DNA of 64,000 bases from Tolumonas osonensis. Lineage in GTDB: Bacteria > Pseudomonadota > Gammaproteobacteria > Enterobacterales > Aeromonadaceae. Position numbers and translations under genes: made by a program. The first letter of the stretch is position 1, and each line of letters begins with the position of its first letter. Location of the stretch: assembly GCF_014202415.1 (NCBI RefSeq), contig NZ_JACHGR010000007.1:1-64000 (forward strand). The letters are read 5' to 3'. Positions 1-6,558 of this stretch are shown here, in pieces. The notes beneath the pieces were generated by a model. It was not told the origin of the DNA. It did not search any database and saw only the letters and a program-made list of their open reading frames with translations.

Positions 1-385
1 TTTCTGATTGGTTTTCTGTGTTCATAGTTATAAGCTCACTCTGCCTTGCTATACGGGCTCGAGGCCCCGATGACTGTCCGAGTTATCGCTAAAGAGTTAT
101 GCAGTGCTCACACTTGTTATCGGTCTCTCAATGAGGAGCCAAACTTGAATCGAGCTACTGCATAAAGACCCTCAACGGCCATTGAGGGTGGGCCTCTAAT
201 TTACCCGTTTTATTGAACACATTAACCATACAAGTGACTGTGGTACTACGTTCCGCCGTTTAACTAAAAGTTAGCTATCTTGAATAAGCACAAGGGATAC
301 TTGATGAATTTCAATTGCTGACCTGTTAAGCAAACGATTGCACTAATCCATCTGAGAAAATCAGCTTAGTCGCAGTTGATGTCGT
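1..385. other. Non-coding left edge with inverted repeats
   Basis: No convincing gene is seen here. The stretch holds an inverted repeat with arms at 97-109 and 152-165 (TTATGCAGTGCTC against GAGC-t-ACTGCATAA, one bulged base). A terminator-like hairpin follows at 168-189 (ACCCTCAA, 6-base loop, TTGAGGGT) without a strong T run. The tail (222-276) ends in GTTAGCT, the same R' core as the good attC-like site at 833-888, and has about the same length, so it may be a degenerate attC. That last reading is weak because its inner arms pair poorly. Confidence 0.4.
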
Positions 386-397
386 ATGAGGTTGCTC

Positions 398-838
398 ATG
401 ACTGAAGAAGATATTTTTTCAAATCTGGCCATCATTCCTTTTTCTTTGGCTGGGTTTACATGGCATTCCGCCGAACAATTCTTTCAGGCGGCTAAGTTCA
501 CTGATGATGAAATCATTGAGAAAATTAAAGCCTGTGAAAGTCCGTTCCGTTGTGCCGCAATCGGACAAACCAGACGGTTTAAAATTCGCGATGATTGGGA
601 AAACATTAAAGTATCGGTGATGGAGCAAGCTATTCGAGCTCGTTTTGAGCAACACACCGAACTGGCTAAAGTGCTCAAACTCACCAAGCGTAAACTCTAT
701 GACCACTCAGCAGCAGACAATTTCTGGGGCATTGGTGTTGATGGTCATGGCACAAATATGACGGGTGAAATCCTGATGAAGATCCGGCGAGAACTGCAAA
801 ATGCTGACGAAGAGTTTTCCCTCAAAAGCGATAGCTAA
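398..838 (+). CDS. NADAR (YbiA-like) family protein
   Basis: Protein of 146 residues of the NADAR/YbiA family, which hydrolyses N-glycosidic bonds of riboflavin-pathway intermediates or ADP-ribosylated derivatives. The N-terminal part carries the family pattern FSN-x4-PF-x4-G-x-W-x2-E-x2-FQA-x-KF, and a late DNFWGIG motif is also typical. The start at 398 is chosen because GAGG lies at 388-391, six bases upstream; an in-frame ATG at 386 lacks such a site. The N terminus is short for the family and begins almost directly at the FSN motif, so a few residues may be missing. The stop codon lies inside the attC-like site that follows, as expected for an integron cassette gene. The enzymatic substrate cannot be told from sequence. 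Confidence 0.8.
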   Translation: MTEEDIFSNLAIIPFSLAGFTWHSAEQFFQAAKFTDDEIIEKIKACESPFRCAAIGQTRRFKIRDDWENIKVSVMEQAIRARFEQHTELAKVLKLTKRKLYDHSAADNFWGIGVDGHGTNMTGEILMKIRRELQNADEEFSLKSDS

Positions 839-888
839 CAAAAAATTAATGTGGGACCACTTCGTGGCCCCATAATTCGAAGTTAGCT
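833..888 (+). other. attC-like integron recombination site
   Basis: Imperfect inverted repeat of 56 bp. The outer arms are AGCTAAC (833-839) and GTTAGCT (882-888). The inner arms are TGTGGG and CCCA with an apical CCAC-TTC-GTGG hairpin. The site follows a short cassette-like gene and includes its stop codon. This matches the R''-L''-loop-L'-R' layout of attC sites, although the core GTTAGCT departs by one base from the consensus GTTRRRY. It supports reading this zone as part of a chromosomal cassette array. Confidence 0.65.
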
Positions 889-899
889 GCTTATGAAAG

Positions 900-1397
900 T
901 CAGTCGCTAATACTGGCTCGAATATCAGCAATTGTTAAAAACAGTTTGTTTGTCGAATCAATGAATGGTGTAAATCCAAACTTTTCATAAAAGCCAAGTG
1001 CACCATCTTTTGCGTCAACAATCACTACTGGGAATGCAACTGTTTCACTCGCTTGAAGTAGTCGGTTTAACGCATCAATGAGTAACCATTCGCCATAACC
1101 TTGTTTTGCATATCGTTTATCAACTGCAAGTCGAGCAATCAAACCACCAGAACTAGCATTTTGATGCTTTTTTTGCAGTTTATCTGGTAAAGCACCTAAG
1201 TCGATGGGTGTCATAGTTAACGTGTAATAACCAATGACGCGTTCAGGCTGAGAACTATCTTCGAGTACAAAGGTTCTGGTGTTGTCCTTCTGTGACTGTT
1301 GGCTCGCCATGACTCTAAGATAGTTATTGAGTGGCTTTACCCCACAATCAAAATAATGACGGTCATGTTTATTCTTATCTAAACGCACCGTCATCAT
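900..1397 (-). CDS. GNAT-family toxin of a GNAT/DUF1778 pair (TacT/AtaT-like)
   Basis: Acetyltransferase of 165 residues whose relatives (TacT, AtaT, ItaT) acetylate the amino group of charged tRNAs and stop translation. The N terminus has the family pattern FDCG-x3-LNNYL, the acetyl-CoA loop reads Q-G-Y-G within LAVDKRYAKQGYGEW, and the late GFYEKFGF holds the usual catalytic tyrosine. The gene overlaps the upstream DUF1778 antitoxin by 4 bp, so the two are translationally coupled. The pair runs opposite to the other cassette genes and carries its own promoter region, a common arrangement for toxin-antitoxin cassettes. Its role is probably array stabilisation; that is inferred, and the target tRNA is unknown. 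Confidence 0.88.
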   Translation of the reverse strand: MMTVRLDKNKHDRHYFDCGVKPLNNYLRVMASQQSQKDNTRTFVLEDSSQPERVIGYYTLTMTPIDLGALPDKLQKKHQNASSGGLIARLAVDKRYAKQGYGEWLLIDALNRLLQASETVAFPVVIVDAKDGALGFYEKFGFTPFIDSTNKLFLTIADIRASISD

Positions 1398-1687
1398 TGA
1401 GTTTTGTCCTTGTAGCGTTGTGCCGCTTGTTGTAAACGCGCATTTGGTTTCACTGGCGCATCTAAAGCTTCCGCTAATAACATGGCATCACGTTGTGAAA
1501 GTTTTAACGCTCTTTCGCGTTCCATGATTTGCTTTGCACGATCAATCGCGGCATTTAAAACAAATGAGTTAATGCTAGTCATACCCGCAATCGCAGCTGC
1601 TTGAGCCAGTAACTCTTGTGTTTCTGCATCAACACGAGCTGTGATACGAGGTAATGCGGTTGCCATAACTGTCTCCTTATGTGTCAA
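1394..1687 (-). CDS. DUF1778 (TacA-like) antitoxin
   Basis: Protein of 97 residues, basic at the N terminus, with a ribbon-helix-helix pattern (PRITARVDAETQELLAQAA) followed by a helical tail that would wrap the toxin. The ATG at 1669 (MATALPR) is preceded by a good AGGAG-like site and may be the true start; the annotated start at 1687 adds six residues. Antitoxins of this family bind palindromes in their own promoter. Two copies of a TGTGTCA-N3-TGGCACA palindrome lie just upstream (1680-1696 and 1734-1750) and are the natural operator candidates. The gene overlaps the toxin gene by 4 bp. Confidence 0.88.
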   Translation of the reverse strand: MTHKETVMATALPRITARVDAETQELLAQAAAIAGMTSINSFVLNAAIDRAKQIMERERALKLSQRDAMLLAEALDAPVKPNARLQQAAQRYKDKTQ

Positions 1688-1696
1688 TGTGGCACA
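1680..1696. promoter_or_regulatory. Operator-like palindrome, copy 1
   Basis: TGTGTCA-ATG-TGGCACA. An inverted repeat overlapping the DUF1778 leader, probably the autoregulatory site of the antitoxin. The same pattern recurs at 1734-1750 and 5008-5024. Confidence 0.6.
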
Positions 1697-1733
1697 AGAT
1701 AATTATGGCATAGATACAATTTTTAGCAAATTA

Positions 1734-1750
1734 TGTGTCATGATGGCACA
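1734..1750. promoter_or_regulatory. Operator-like palindrome, copy 2
   Basis: TGTGTCA-TGA-TGGCACA, 54 bp from copy 1 start to start. The two copies flank the region where the promoter of the antitoxin-toxin operon must lie, which suits co-operative repression by a ribbon-helix-helix antitoxin. Confidence 0.6.
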
Positions 1751-1755
1751 GCAGC

Positions 1756-1780
1756 AGCTAACAAAACTTAGTGTGGGACC
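1756..1780 (+). other. attC-like half-site
   Basis: Begins AGCTAACAAAA and ends GTGTGGGACC, matching the left half (R''-L'') of the attC-like site at 833-888. The right half (L'-R') is absent: the sequence runs straight into the leader of the NUDIX gene. It is best read as an attC truncated by deletion or cassette fusion. Confidence 0.5.
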
Positions 1781-1792
1781 TGGAGAGCACAA

Positions 1793-2410
1793 ATGTTTAA
1801 ACAACTCGAATGGGCTAAAAAGTTACAAGCAATTAGTCAGGCAGGTCATACATATTCTAAGGATAAATTTGATCTGGAACGATTTGATCAAATCCAACAA
1901 ATTGCATTCGAAATGCTTTCTGAAATCAGCGATGAGCCTATAGAAAAAATTGCTAACTTACTCATTCCAGAAACAGGTTATCCAACACCTAAAGTGGATG
2001 TCCGTGCTGGTGTTATCCGCGATAACAAAATCCTACTCGTCCGTGAACGTGAAGACGGTTGCTGGACTCTTCCAGGCGGCTGGGCTGATGTATGTGAAAC
2101 CCCTTCCCGTGGTGTGATCCGTGAGGTTCTTGAAGAATCGGGATTTGTTGTTCGTCAACCAAGATTAATTGCCGTTAAAGACAGAGATGTGCATCCTTAT
2201 ACACCAAAATACCCATTTCACATTTATAAGATGATCTTTCTATGTGAATTAGTTTCTGGTGAAGCGAAAGCAAATATCGAAATATCTGAGATCGATTTCT
2301 TCTCGTTTGATAACTTGCCAGAATTATCTCAGGGACGAACCTTACCCGATGATATCAAACTCATTTTTGAGCATGCGAACAATCCGGCTCTAGATGTTTA
2401 CATTGATTAA
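1793..2410 (+). CDS. NUDIX hydrolase
   Basis: Protein of 205 residues. An N-terminal helical region (about 1-65) of the type found in front of some ADP-ribose/nucleoside-diphosphate NUDIX enzymes precedes the NUDIX domain. The NUDIX box is complete: GWADVCE then x7 then REVLEESGF, with the metal-binding glutamates in place. The substrate is probably a nucleoside diphosphate linked to another moiety; which one is not visible. The gene sits between two attC-like half-sites and has the size of a cassette gene. A GGAGAG-like sequence at 1781-1786 is its likely ribosome binding site. Confidence 0.85.
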   Translation: MFKQLEWAKKLQAISQAGHTYSKDKFDLERFDQIQQIAFEMLSEISDEPIEKIANLLIPETGYPTPKVDVRAGVIRDNKILLVREREDGCWTLPGGWADVCETPSRGVIREVLEESGFVVRQPRLIAVKDRDVHPYTPKYPFHIYKMIFLCELVSGEAKANIEISEIDFFSFDNLPELSQGRTLPDDIKLIFEHANNPALDVYID

Positions 2411-2440
2411 CCATACAAAAACTTGGTGTGGGACGACTTC
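2408..2440 (+). other. attC-like half-site running into the next gene
   Basis: Starts at the NUDIX stop codon (TAACCATACA) and continues with AACTTGGTGTGGGAC, nearly identical to the half-site at 1756-1780. It breaks at the apical TTC, where the lipocalin ATG follows at once. Again only the left half is present, so the lipocalin start codon sits at the position of the missing L'-R' arm. Confidence 0.5.
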
Positions 2441-2950
2441 ATGCGTAAATTTCTGTTCTCTATGTTGTTTTTTTGTGTCGGGTGCACTCAAATACCCAAT
2501 AATGTAAAGCCTGTTCAAAATTTTGAGCTCAATCGTTATCTAGGCAAATGGTATGAGGTTGCCAGATTAGATCACTCCTTTGAGCACGGTTTAAGTAAAG
2601 TGACGGCTGAATATGCATTGAACAATAATGGCAGTGTTCAAGTCATTAACCGTGGATATTCTGAGAAAGATAAAAAATGGAAAGAGGCAATTGGTGTTGC
2701 TTATTTCATGGGCCCACCAGACCAAGGTTTGCTGAAAGTTTCATTTTTCCGGCCTTTTTATGGTACCTACGCTATCTTTGAACTTGACCATGATAATTAT
2801 CAATATGCGCTGATTTCCGGGCCTGATCATTCATATTTATGGCTCCTATCGCGCTCCCCTTCACTATCACCTACAGTTAAAGATTTTTTGTTACAAAAAG
2901 CCAAACAGGCAGGATTTGACACTCAAGATTTGATATTTGTGGCTCAATAA
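2441..2950 (+). CDS. Outer-membrane lipocalin (Blc-like), copy 1
   Basis: Lipoprotein of 169 residues. The signal peptide (about 1-15) ends in a lipobox-like CVGC, and the lipocalin signature NRYLGKWYEVARLDHSFE follows. Later NRGY, WKEA, LKVSFF-PFYG-Y and YLWLLSR motifs are typical of bacterial Blc lipocalins, which are anchored in the outer membrane and bind lysophospholipids or fatty acids. The ATG at 2441 directly precedes the signal peptide; the longer in-frame start would put attC-like sequence in front of it. A close paralogue lies at 4443-4976 on the other side of rhlE. The missing right half of the attC suggests that this copy was formed or fused by recombination. Confidence 0.88.
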   Translation: MRKFLFSMLFFCVGCTQIPNNVKPVQNFELNRYLGKWYEVARLDHSFEHGLSKVTAEYALNNNGSVQVINRGYSEKDKKWKEAIGVAYFMGPPDQGLLKVSFFRPFYGTYAIFELDHDNYQYALISGPDHSYLWLLSRSPSLSPTVKDFLLQKAKQAGFDTQDLIFVAQ

Positions 2951-2955
2951 ATAAG

Positions 2956-2981
2956 CGAGTACAACATGAATAATGTACTCG
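2956..2981. terminator. Hairpin after lipocalin copy 1
   Basis: CGAGTACA (2956-2963) pairs with TGTACTCG (2974-2981) around a 10-base loop, between two convergent genes. There is no clear T run, so termination is only likely. Confidence 0.4.
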
Positions 2982-3020
2982 TTAAAAAGTTCATCAATGC
3001 CGGATGGCTTCGACAAAAAC

Positions 3021-4271
3021 CTAGCGACTACGCGGTTTGCCTGTTTTAGCTTTGTTGCTACCGCTTTGTCCAAGTGCTTTAGCGCGTAGGTTTTTCTTAG
3101 ACGGTTTACGCTTAGTGTTGTTCGCTTCTTCTTGCGCCATGAGATCCGGCTCAAAGCCTTCCATCCAGTGCAGGATAAAATGTTCGCCAGTGAGTTTTTC
3201 TACGTCTCCGAGTAGGTATTTCTCTTTATTCGAGACCAACGAAACGGCCAGGCCAGCTTGACCTGCACGGCCAGTTCGACCAATACGGTGAATATAGTCT
3301 TCGGCGTTGTAAGGCAGCTCATAATTGATCACGTATTGCAGTTGCGCAATGTCCAACCCGCGCGCGGCCACATCAGTGGCGACAAGCGCACGCACTTGGC
3401 CGGTTTTAAACTCTTCCAAGCCGCGATCGCGGGCGCCTTGGGATTTATCGCCATGTACCGCAGCAGCACTGATGCCATCTTTCTCAAGCTCGTTAGCCAG
3501 TTCATCCACCGCTTGTTTGGTACGAGTGAAGATAAGCACCTGTTGCCAATTTTTGGAGCCTATCAGGTACGCCACTAAACCCGCTTTGCGTTTGTTATCG
3601 ACTTCATAAAAGCGTTGTTCAATTTTCGCTGCCGTCGCATTTCGTTCGGCGACTTCGATCAGTTTTGGCTGCTTTAAAATGGTTTTGCTCAGGGCAAACA
3701 CGTCATCGTTAAAGGTTGCGGAGAAGAACAAGGTTTGGCGCGTTTCGGGTAGGCGTTTCAGGATGCGCTCGATATCGACAATAAAGCCCATATCCAACAT
3801 GCGATCCGCTTCATCGAGAACCAGTGTCTCAACCGTGCTTAGGTCGATCAGCCCTTTGATGGCAAGTTCCAGCAAACGCCCCGGTGTCGCCACGAGGACA
3901 TCACAGCCTTCGTTTAACGCATCGATCTGCGGGTTAATACTCGCCCCACCGTAAGCCACGACCGAGTTGAGACCTAAACCTTGACTGTATTTCACAAAGC
4001 TTTGGTGTACTTGTTGAGCCAGTTCCCGCGTTGGAGTGAGCACTAACACACGGATGGCTTTTTCAGATGTTTCCCGAACGAGGTGACGTTGAATCAATGG
4101 CAAGGCAAATGCGGCAGTTTTACCCGTACCCGTTTGCGCCCCCGCCATGACATCGTGACCCGCAAGGACTTCGGGGATCGCCGCTTGTTGAATCGGCGTT
4201 GGCGTTTGATAACCAAGTGTATCGAGGACAGCCAATAAATCCGTGTGAAGACCCAGGGTGGAAAAACTCAT
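3021..4271 (-). CDS. rhlE: DEAD-box ATP-dependent RNA helicase RhlE-type
   Basis: Protein of 416 residues. The helicase motifs appear in order: Q motif (TPTPIQQAAIP), Walker A (AGAQTGTGKT), PTRELAQQ, TPGR, DEAD (VLDEADRMLDMGF), SAT, and in the second RecA domain VATDVAARGLD and HRIGRTGRAG. A basic Lys/Arg-rich tail follows, as in RhlE-group enzymes that remodel ribosomal and messenger RNA. The start at 4271 (MSFSTLGL) is where family homology begins; upstream in-frame codons add 49 unlikely residues. The gene is convergent with lipocalin copy 1 and divergent from copy 2. It looks like a host housekeeping gene caught between accessory genes. Confidence 0.92.
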   Translation of the reverse strand: MSFSTLGLHTDLLAVLDTLGYQTPTPIQQAAIPEVLAGHDVMAGAQTGTGKTAAFALPLIQRHLVRETSEKAIRVLVLTPTRELAQQVHQSFVKYSQGLGLNSVVAYGGASINPQIDALNEGCDVLVATPGRLLELAIKGLIDLSTVETLVLDEADRMLDMGFIVDIERILKRLPETRQTLFFSATFNDDVFALSKTILKQPKLIEVAERNATAAKIEQRFYEVDNKRKAGLVAYLIGSKNWQQVLIFTRTKQAVDELANELEKDGISAAAVHGDKSQGARDRGLEEFKTGQVRALVATDVAARGLDIAQLQYVINYELPYNAEDYIHRIGRTGRAGQAGLAVSLVSNKEKYLLGDVEKLTGEHFILHWMEGFEPDLMAQEEANNTKRKPSKKNLRAKALGQSGSNKAKTGKPRSR

Positions 4272-4442
4272 AAACAAGCACCGCTTACAATAAATTAAGA
4301 CGGCGCTATTGTAGCATCGAAACCTTAAAAGTCTGAGATGACTCTCAGCGAGAACCGTATTCCTGCTAATTGCGGTTCCGGGATATCGGGTGAACATCAA
4401 CACTATCGCACCCCACAAGTGGAAATAGTATTTGGAGGCATT

Positions 4443-4976
4443 GTGAGAACAATTTTATTGATTATGTGCGCAGCTTTACTCAGTGGCTGTTTGGGAATGC
4501 CGGAATCGGTAAAACCAGTATCGGGGTTTGAACTGAACAATTATTTGGGTAAATGGTATGAGGTGGCTCGCCTTGACCATTCATTCGAAAGAGGTTTAAG
4601 TCAGGTAACGGCTGAATATAGTATGCGAAATGATGGTGGTGTTTCGGTACTCAATCGTGGTTACTCCGAGACTGAAAACAAGTGGAAAGAGGCGGAAGGC
4701 AAAGCCTACTTTGTTAATAGTCCGATGGATGGTTATCTCAAAGTCTCATTTTTTGGTCCATTTTATGGCTCTTATGTGGTGTTTGAATTGGATCGAAAAA
4801 ATTACAGCTATGCTTTTGTTTCAGGGCCTAATACCGACTATCTATGGTTACTCTCGCGAACTCCGTCAGTCGAGCCAGAAGTAATGGAAAAGTTCATCAA
4901 AATGTCGAGAGAACGGGGTTTTGATACGAATCGATTGATTTACGTTCAGCAGCAGAAAGCTGTTTTAGTCTTTTGA
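4443..4976 (+). CDS. Outer-membrane lipocalin (Blc-like), copy 2
   Basis: Lipoprotein of 177 residues, collinear with and strongly similar to the protein at 2441-2950. Shared blocks include LGKWYEVARLDHSFE, LKVSFF-PFYG-Y, ISGP/VSGP and YLWLLSR. The signal peptide ends in the lipobox LSGC. The start is a GTG at 4443 with GGAGG at 4434-4438, giving a proper lipoprotein signal; the longer reading from an upstream ATG adds non-homologous residues. The predicted product binds lipids at the outer membrane. The presence of a second, cassette-associated copy 2 kb away raises the question of which is ancestral. Confidence 0.9.
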   Translation: MRTILLIMCAALLSGCLGMPESVKPVSGFELNNYLGKWYEVARLDHSFERGLSQVTAEYSMRNDGGVSVLNRGYSETENKWKEAEGKAYFVNSPMDGYLKVSFFGPFYGSYVVFELDRKNYSYAFVSGPNTDYLWLLSRTPSVEPEVMEKFIKMSRERGFDTNRLIYVQQQKAVLVF

Positions 4977-5007
4977 AGCGTGAACGAGTGAATCGGGGTA
5001 AAACCAA

Positions 5008-5024
5008 TGTGTCATTATGGCACA
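5008..5024. promoter_or_regulatory. Operator-like palindrome, copy 3
   Basis: TGTGTCA-TTA-TGGCACA, the same pattern as the two sites in the GNAT/DUF1778 promoter 3.3 kb away. It sits directly in front of the methyltransferase ribosome binding site. It may be a relic of a lost toxin-antitoxin cassette, or it may place the methyltransferase under the antitoxin. Confidence 0.5.
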
Positions 5025-5045
5025 TCAATAAGGAGGTTTTCTGCA

Positions 5046-5795
5046 TTGGATATTCCACGGATCTTCAACATCACCGAAAGTGCTCACCGCATCCATAATC
5101 CGTTCACACCCGAAAAGCTCGCCACTCTCGGTGAGGCGCTGCGTCTGGAAACGGGAACCCGGATGCTCGACCTCGGCAGCGGTTCGGGGGAGATGCTGTG
5201 CACCTGGGCACGCGATTACGGAATCATCGGGACTGGCATCGACATGAGTCAGTTGTTCACCGGGCAGGCGAAACGCCGCGCTGAAAAACTCGGTGTCGCC
5301 GATCAAGTCGAGTTCATCCATGGCGATGCGGCCGGCTTCGTCTCTGACGAGAAGGCCGGTGTGGCCGCCTGTATCGGAGCTACGTGGATTGGCGGGGGCG
5401 TCGGCGGCACCATCGAGCTTCTGGCGCAGAGCCTCTGTCCCGGCGGGATCATCCTCATCGGCGAACCCTACTGGCGACAGTTACCGCCAACGGAGGATGT
5501 TGCCAAGGGGTGTCAGGCCAGCTCAATCTCTGACTTTCTCCTGCTTCCGGAACTTCTCGCGTCTTTCGGCCACCTCGGTTATGACGTCGTGGAAATGGTT
5601 TTGGCAGACCAAGACAGCTGGGACAGATACGAGGCGGCCAAATGGCTCACCATGCGCCGATGGCTTGAAACCAATCCAGACGACGAATTCGCGAAAGATG
5701 TTCGAGCCCAACTAACCTCGGAACCCGTGCGTTATGCAACTTACACGCGTGAATACCTGGGCTGGGGCGTGTTCGCGCTGATGGCGCGGTGCTGA
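5046..5795 (+). CDS. Class I SAM-dependent methyltransferase
   Basis: Protein of 249 residues with a Rossmann-type methyltransferase core. Motif I reads LDLGSGSGE (about residues 40-48), an acidic residue follows in TGIDMSQ, and VEFIHGDA gives the D of motif II. The start is a TTG at 5046 with a strong AGGAGG at 5031-5036; an ATG at 5007 lies inside the palindrome and has no ribosome site. The substrate is unknown. The gene is visibly richer in G and C than the genes on either side, which suggests separate acquisition. The operator-like palindrome just upstream links it to the toxin-antitoxin pair at 900-1687. Confidence 0.82.
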   Translation: MDIPRIFNITESAHRIHNPFTPEKLATLGEALRLETGTRMLDLGSGSGEMLCTWARDYGIIGTGIDMSQLFTGQAKRRAEKLGVADQVEFIHGDAAGFVSDEKAGVAACIGATWIGGGVGGTIELLAQSLCPGGIILIGEPYWRQLPPTEDVAKGCQASSISDFLLLPELLASFGHLGYDVVEMVLADQDSWDRYEAAKWLTMRRWLETNPDDEFAKDVRAQLTSEPVRYATYTREYLGWGVFALMARC

Positions 5796-5835
5796 GGTTA
5801 AGTTCGTCTTTGTCATTGTAAGCCTCGGCGAAACA

Positions 5836-5870
5836 TTGAAGACCTGTTAACTGGTGCTATAATCAGGTCT
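5836..5870 (+). promoter_or_regulatory. Promoter and operator of the Phd/ParE-type pair
   Basis: TTGAAG at 5836-5841 and a perfect TATAAT at 5858-5863, 16 bases apart. The inverted repeat AGACCTG (5840-5846) / CAGGTCT (5864-5870) brackets the spacer and -10, as expected for repression by the Phd-type antitoxin or its complex. Confidence 0.55.
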
Positions 5871-5895
5871 ATCATGGTTAAATCGAGATGCCAAA

Positions 5896-6165
5896 ATGCA
5901 AGTCAAATTCTCTGAAGATGTGGTTCCATTGTCCGATCTCAAAGTGAACCCAGGCAAAATTGTTAATCAAGCTGTTGAAACTCAACGCCCTATTCTTCTT
6001 ACCAGCAGAGGCCGAGGTGTCGCAGTAGTTCAGTCTTTAGCTGAATACGAAACGCGAGAAGAAGAATGCGCTTTTCTAAAAGCAATTGCTCAGGGTCTTA
6101 CGGATGCTCAAGAAGGCAGAACAATGTCACTTGATGATGCCAAGAAGAAACTGGGTTTGCGCTAA
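5896..6165 (+). CDS. Phd/YefM-family antitoxin
   Basis: Protein of 89 residues. The N-terminal half (VVPLSDLKVNPGKIVNQAVETQRPILLTSRGRGVAVV) matches the Phd/YefM DNA-binding fold. The C-terminal half is acidic and probably disordered until it binds the toxin. It would neutralise the toxin encoded downstream and repress the operon through the AGACCTG/CAGGTCT repeat at the promoter. The stop codon overlaps the toxin start by one base, so the two are translationally coupled. Confidence 0.88.
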   Translation: MQVKFSEDVVPLSDLKVNPGKIVNQAVETQRPILLTSRGRGVAVVQSLAEYETREEECAFLKAIAQGLTDAQEGRTMSLDDAKKKLGLR

Positions 6166-6452
6166 TGATAATTACGCTCACCGATTCTGCTTACGAAGAT
6201 ATTATCGATATTAAAGAGCACTATATATTTGAAGGCGTCGAACATATTGGTGAGAAACATGTTACCGATATTTTTGAACACATTGCAAATCTGTCTGAAC
6301 ATCCCCAGATGGGCCGAGTTGTTCCTGAATACGGCCTTACCTCGATCCGAGAACTCATTCATCCGCCCTATCGCATTGTTTATCTGCTGAAAACCGATGA
6401 AGTGCAAATAATTAGGGTATGGCGAAGCGAACGGCTTTTAAAACTGGTGTAA
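6165..6452 (+). CDS. RelE/ParE-superfamily toxin
   Basis: Protein of 95 residues with the RelE/ParE pattern: an N-terminal helix pair (AYEDIIDIKEHY), a central LSEHPQMGRVVPEY, then REL-x4-YRIVY and a C-terminal IIRVWRSERLL. The IREL...YRIVYL block is closer to the ParE branch, whose members poison DNA gyrase. A ribosome-dependent RelE activity cannot be excluded from sequence. Start and antitoxin stop overlap as TAATG. The pair probably stabilises the surrounding accessory segment. Confidence 0.87.
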   Translation: MIITLTDSAYEDIIDIKEHYIFEGVEHIGEKHVTDIFEHIANLSEHPQMGRVVPEYGLTSIRELIHPPYRIVYLLKTDEVQIIRVWRSERLLKLV

Positions 6453-6558
6453 TCATCGACAATACTAGCTCAGTTGCAGCCCTCCCACACAACCACTATG
6501 CAGGCCCGGCTTATCCTGTCTATATTGAAATCATGCTTCTGCGACAATCACAGGATGA

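Noticed and set aside
222-276. Degenerate attC as a firm call
   Set aside because: Only the terminal GTTAGCT and overall length agree with the good site; inner arms do not pair, so it was not listed as a separate feature.
1641-1943. 100-residue open frame overlapping the antitoxin promoter and the NUDIX gene
   Set aside because: Lies mostly over the operator repeats and the NUDIX start in another frame; no ribosome site or recognisable sequence.
3037-3954. Open frames antisense to rhlE
   Set aside because: They mirror the codon structure of rhlE, have no ribosome sites and no coherent domain.
4272-4418. 49-residue N-terminal extension of RhlE
   Set aside because: Family homology starts at MSFSTLGL (4271); the extra residues have no helicase character and would overlap the divergent lipocalin leader.
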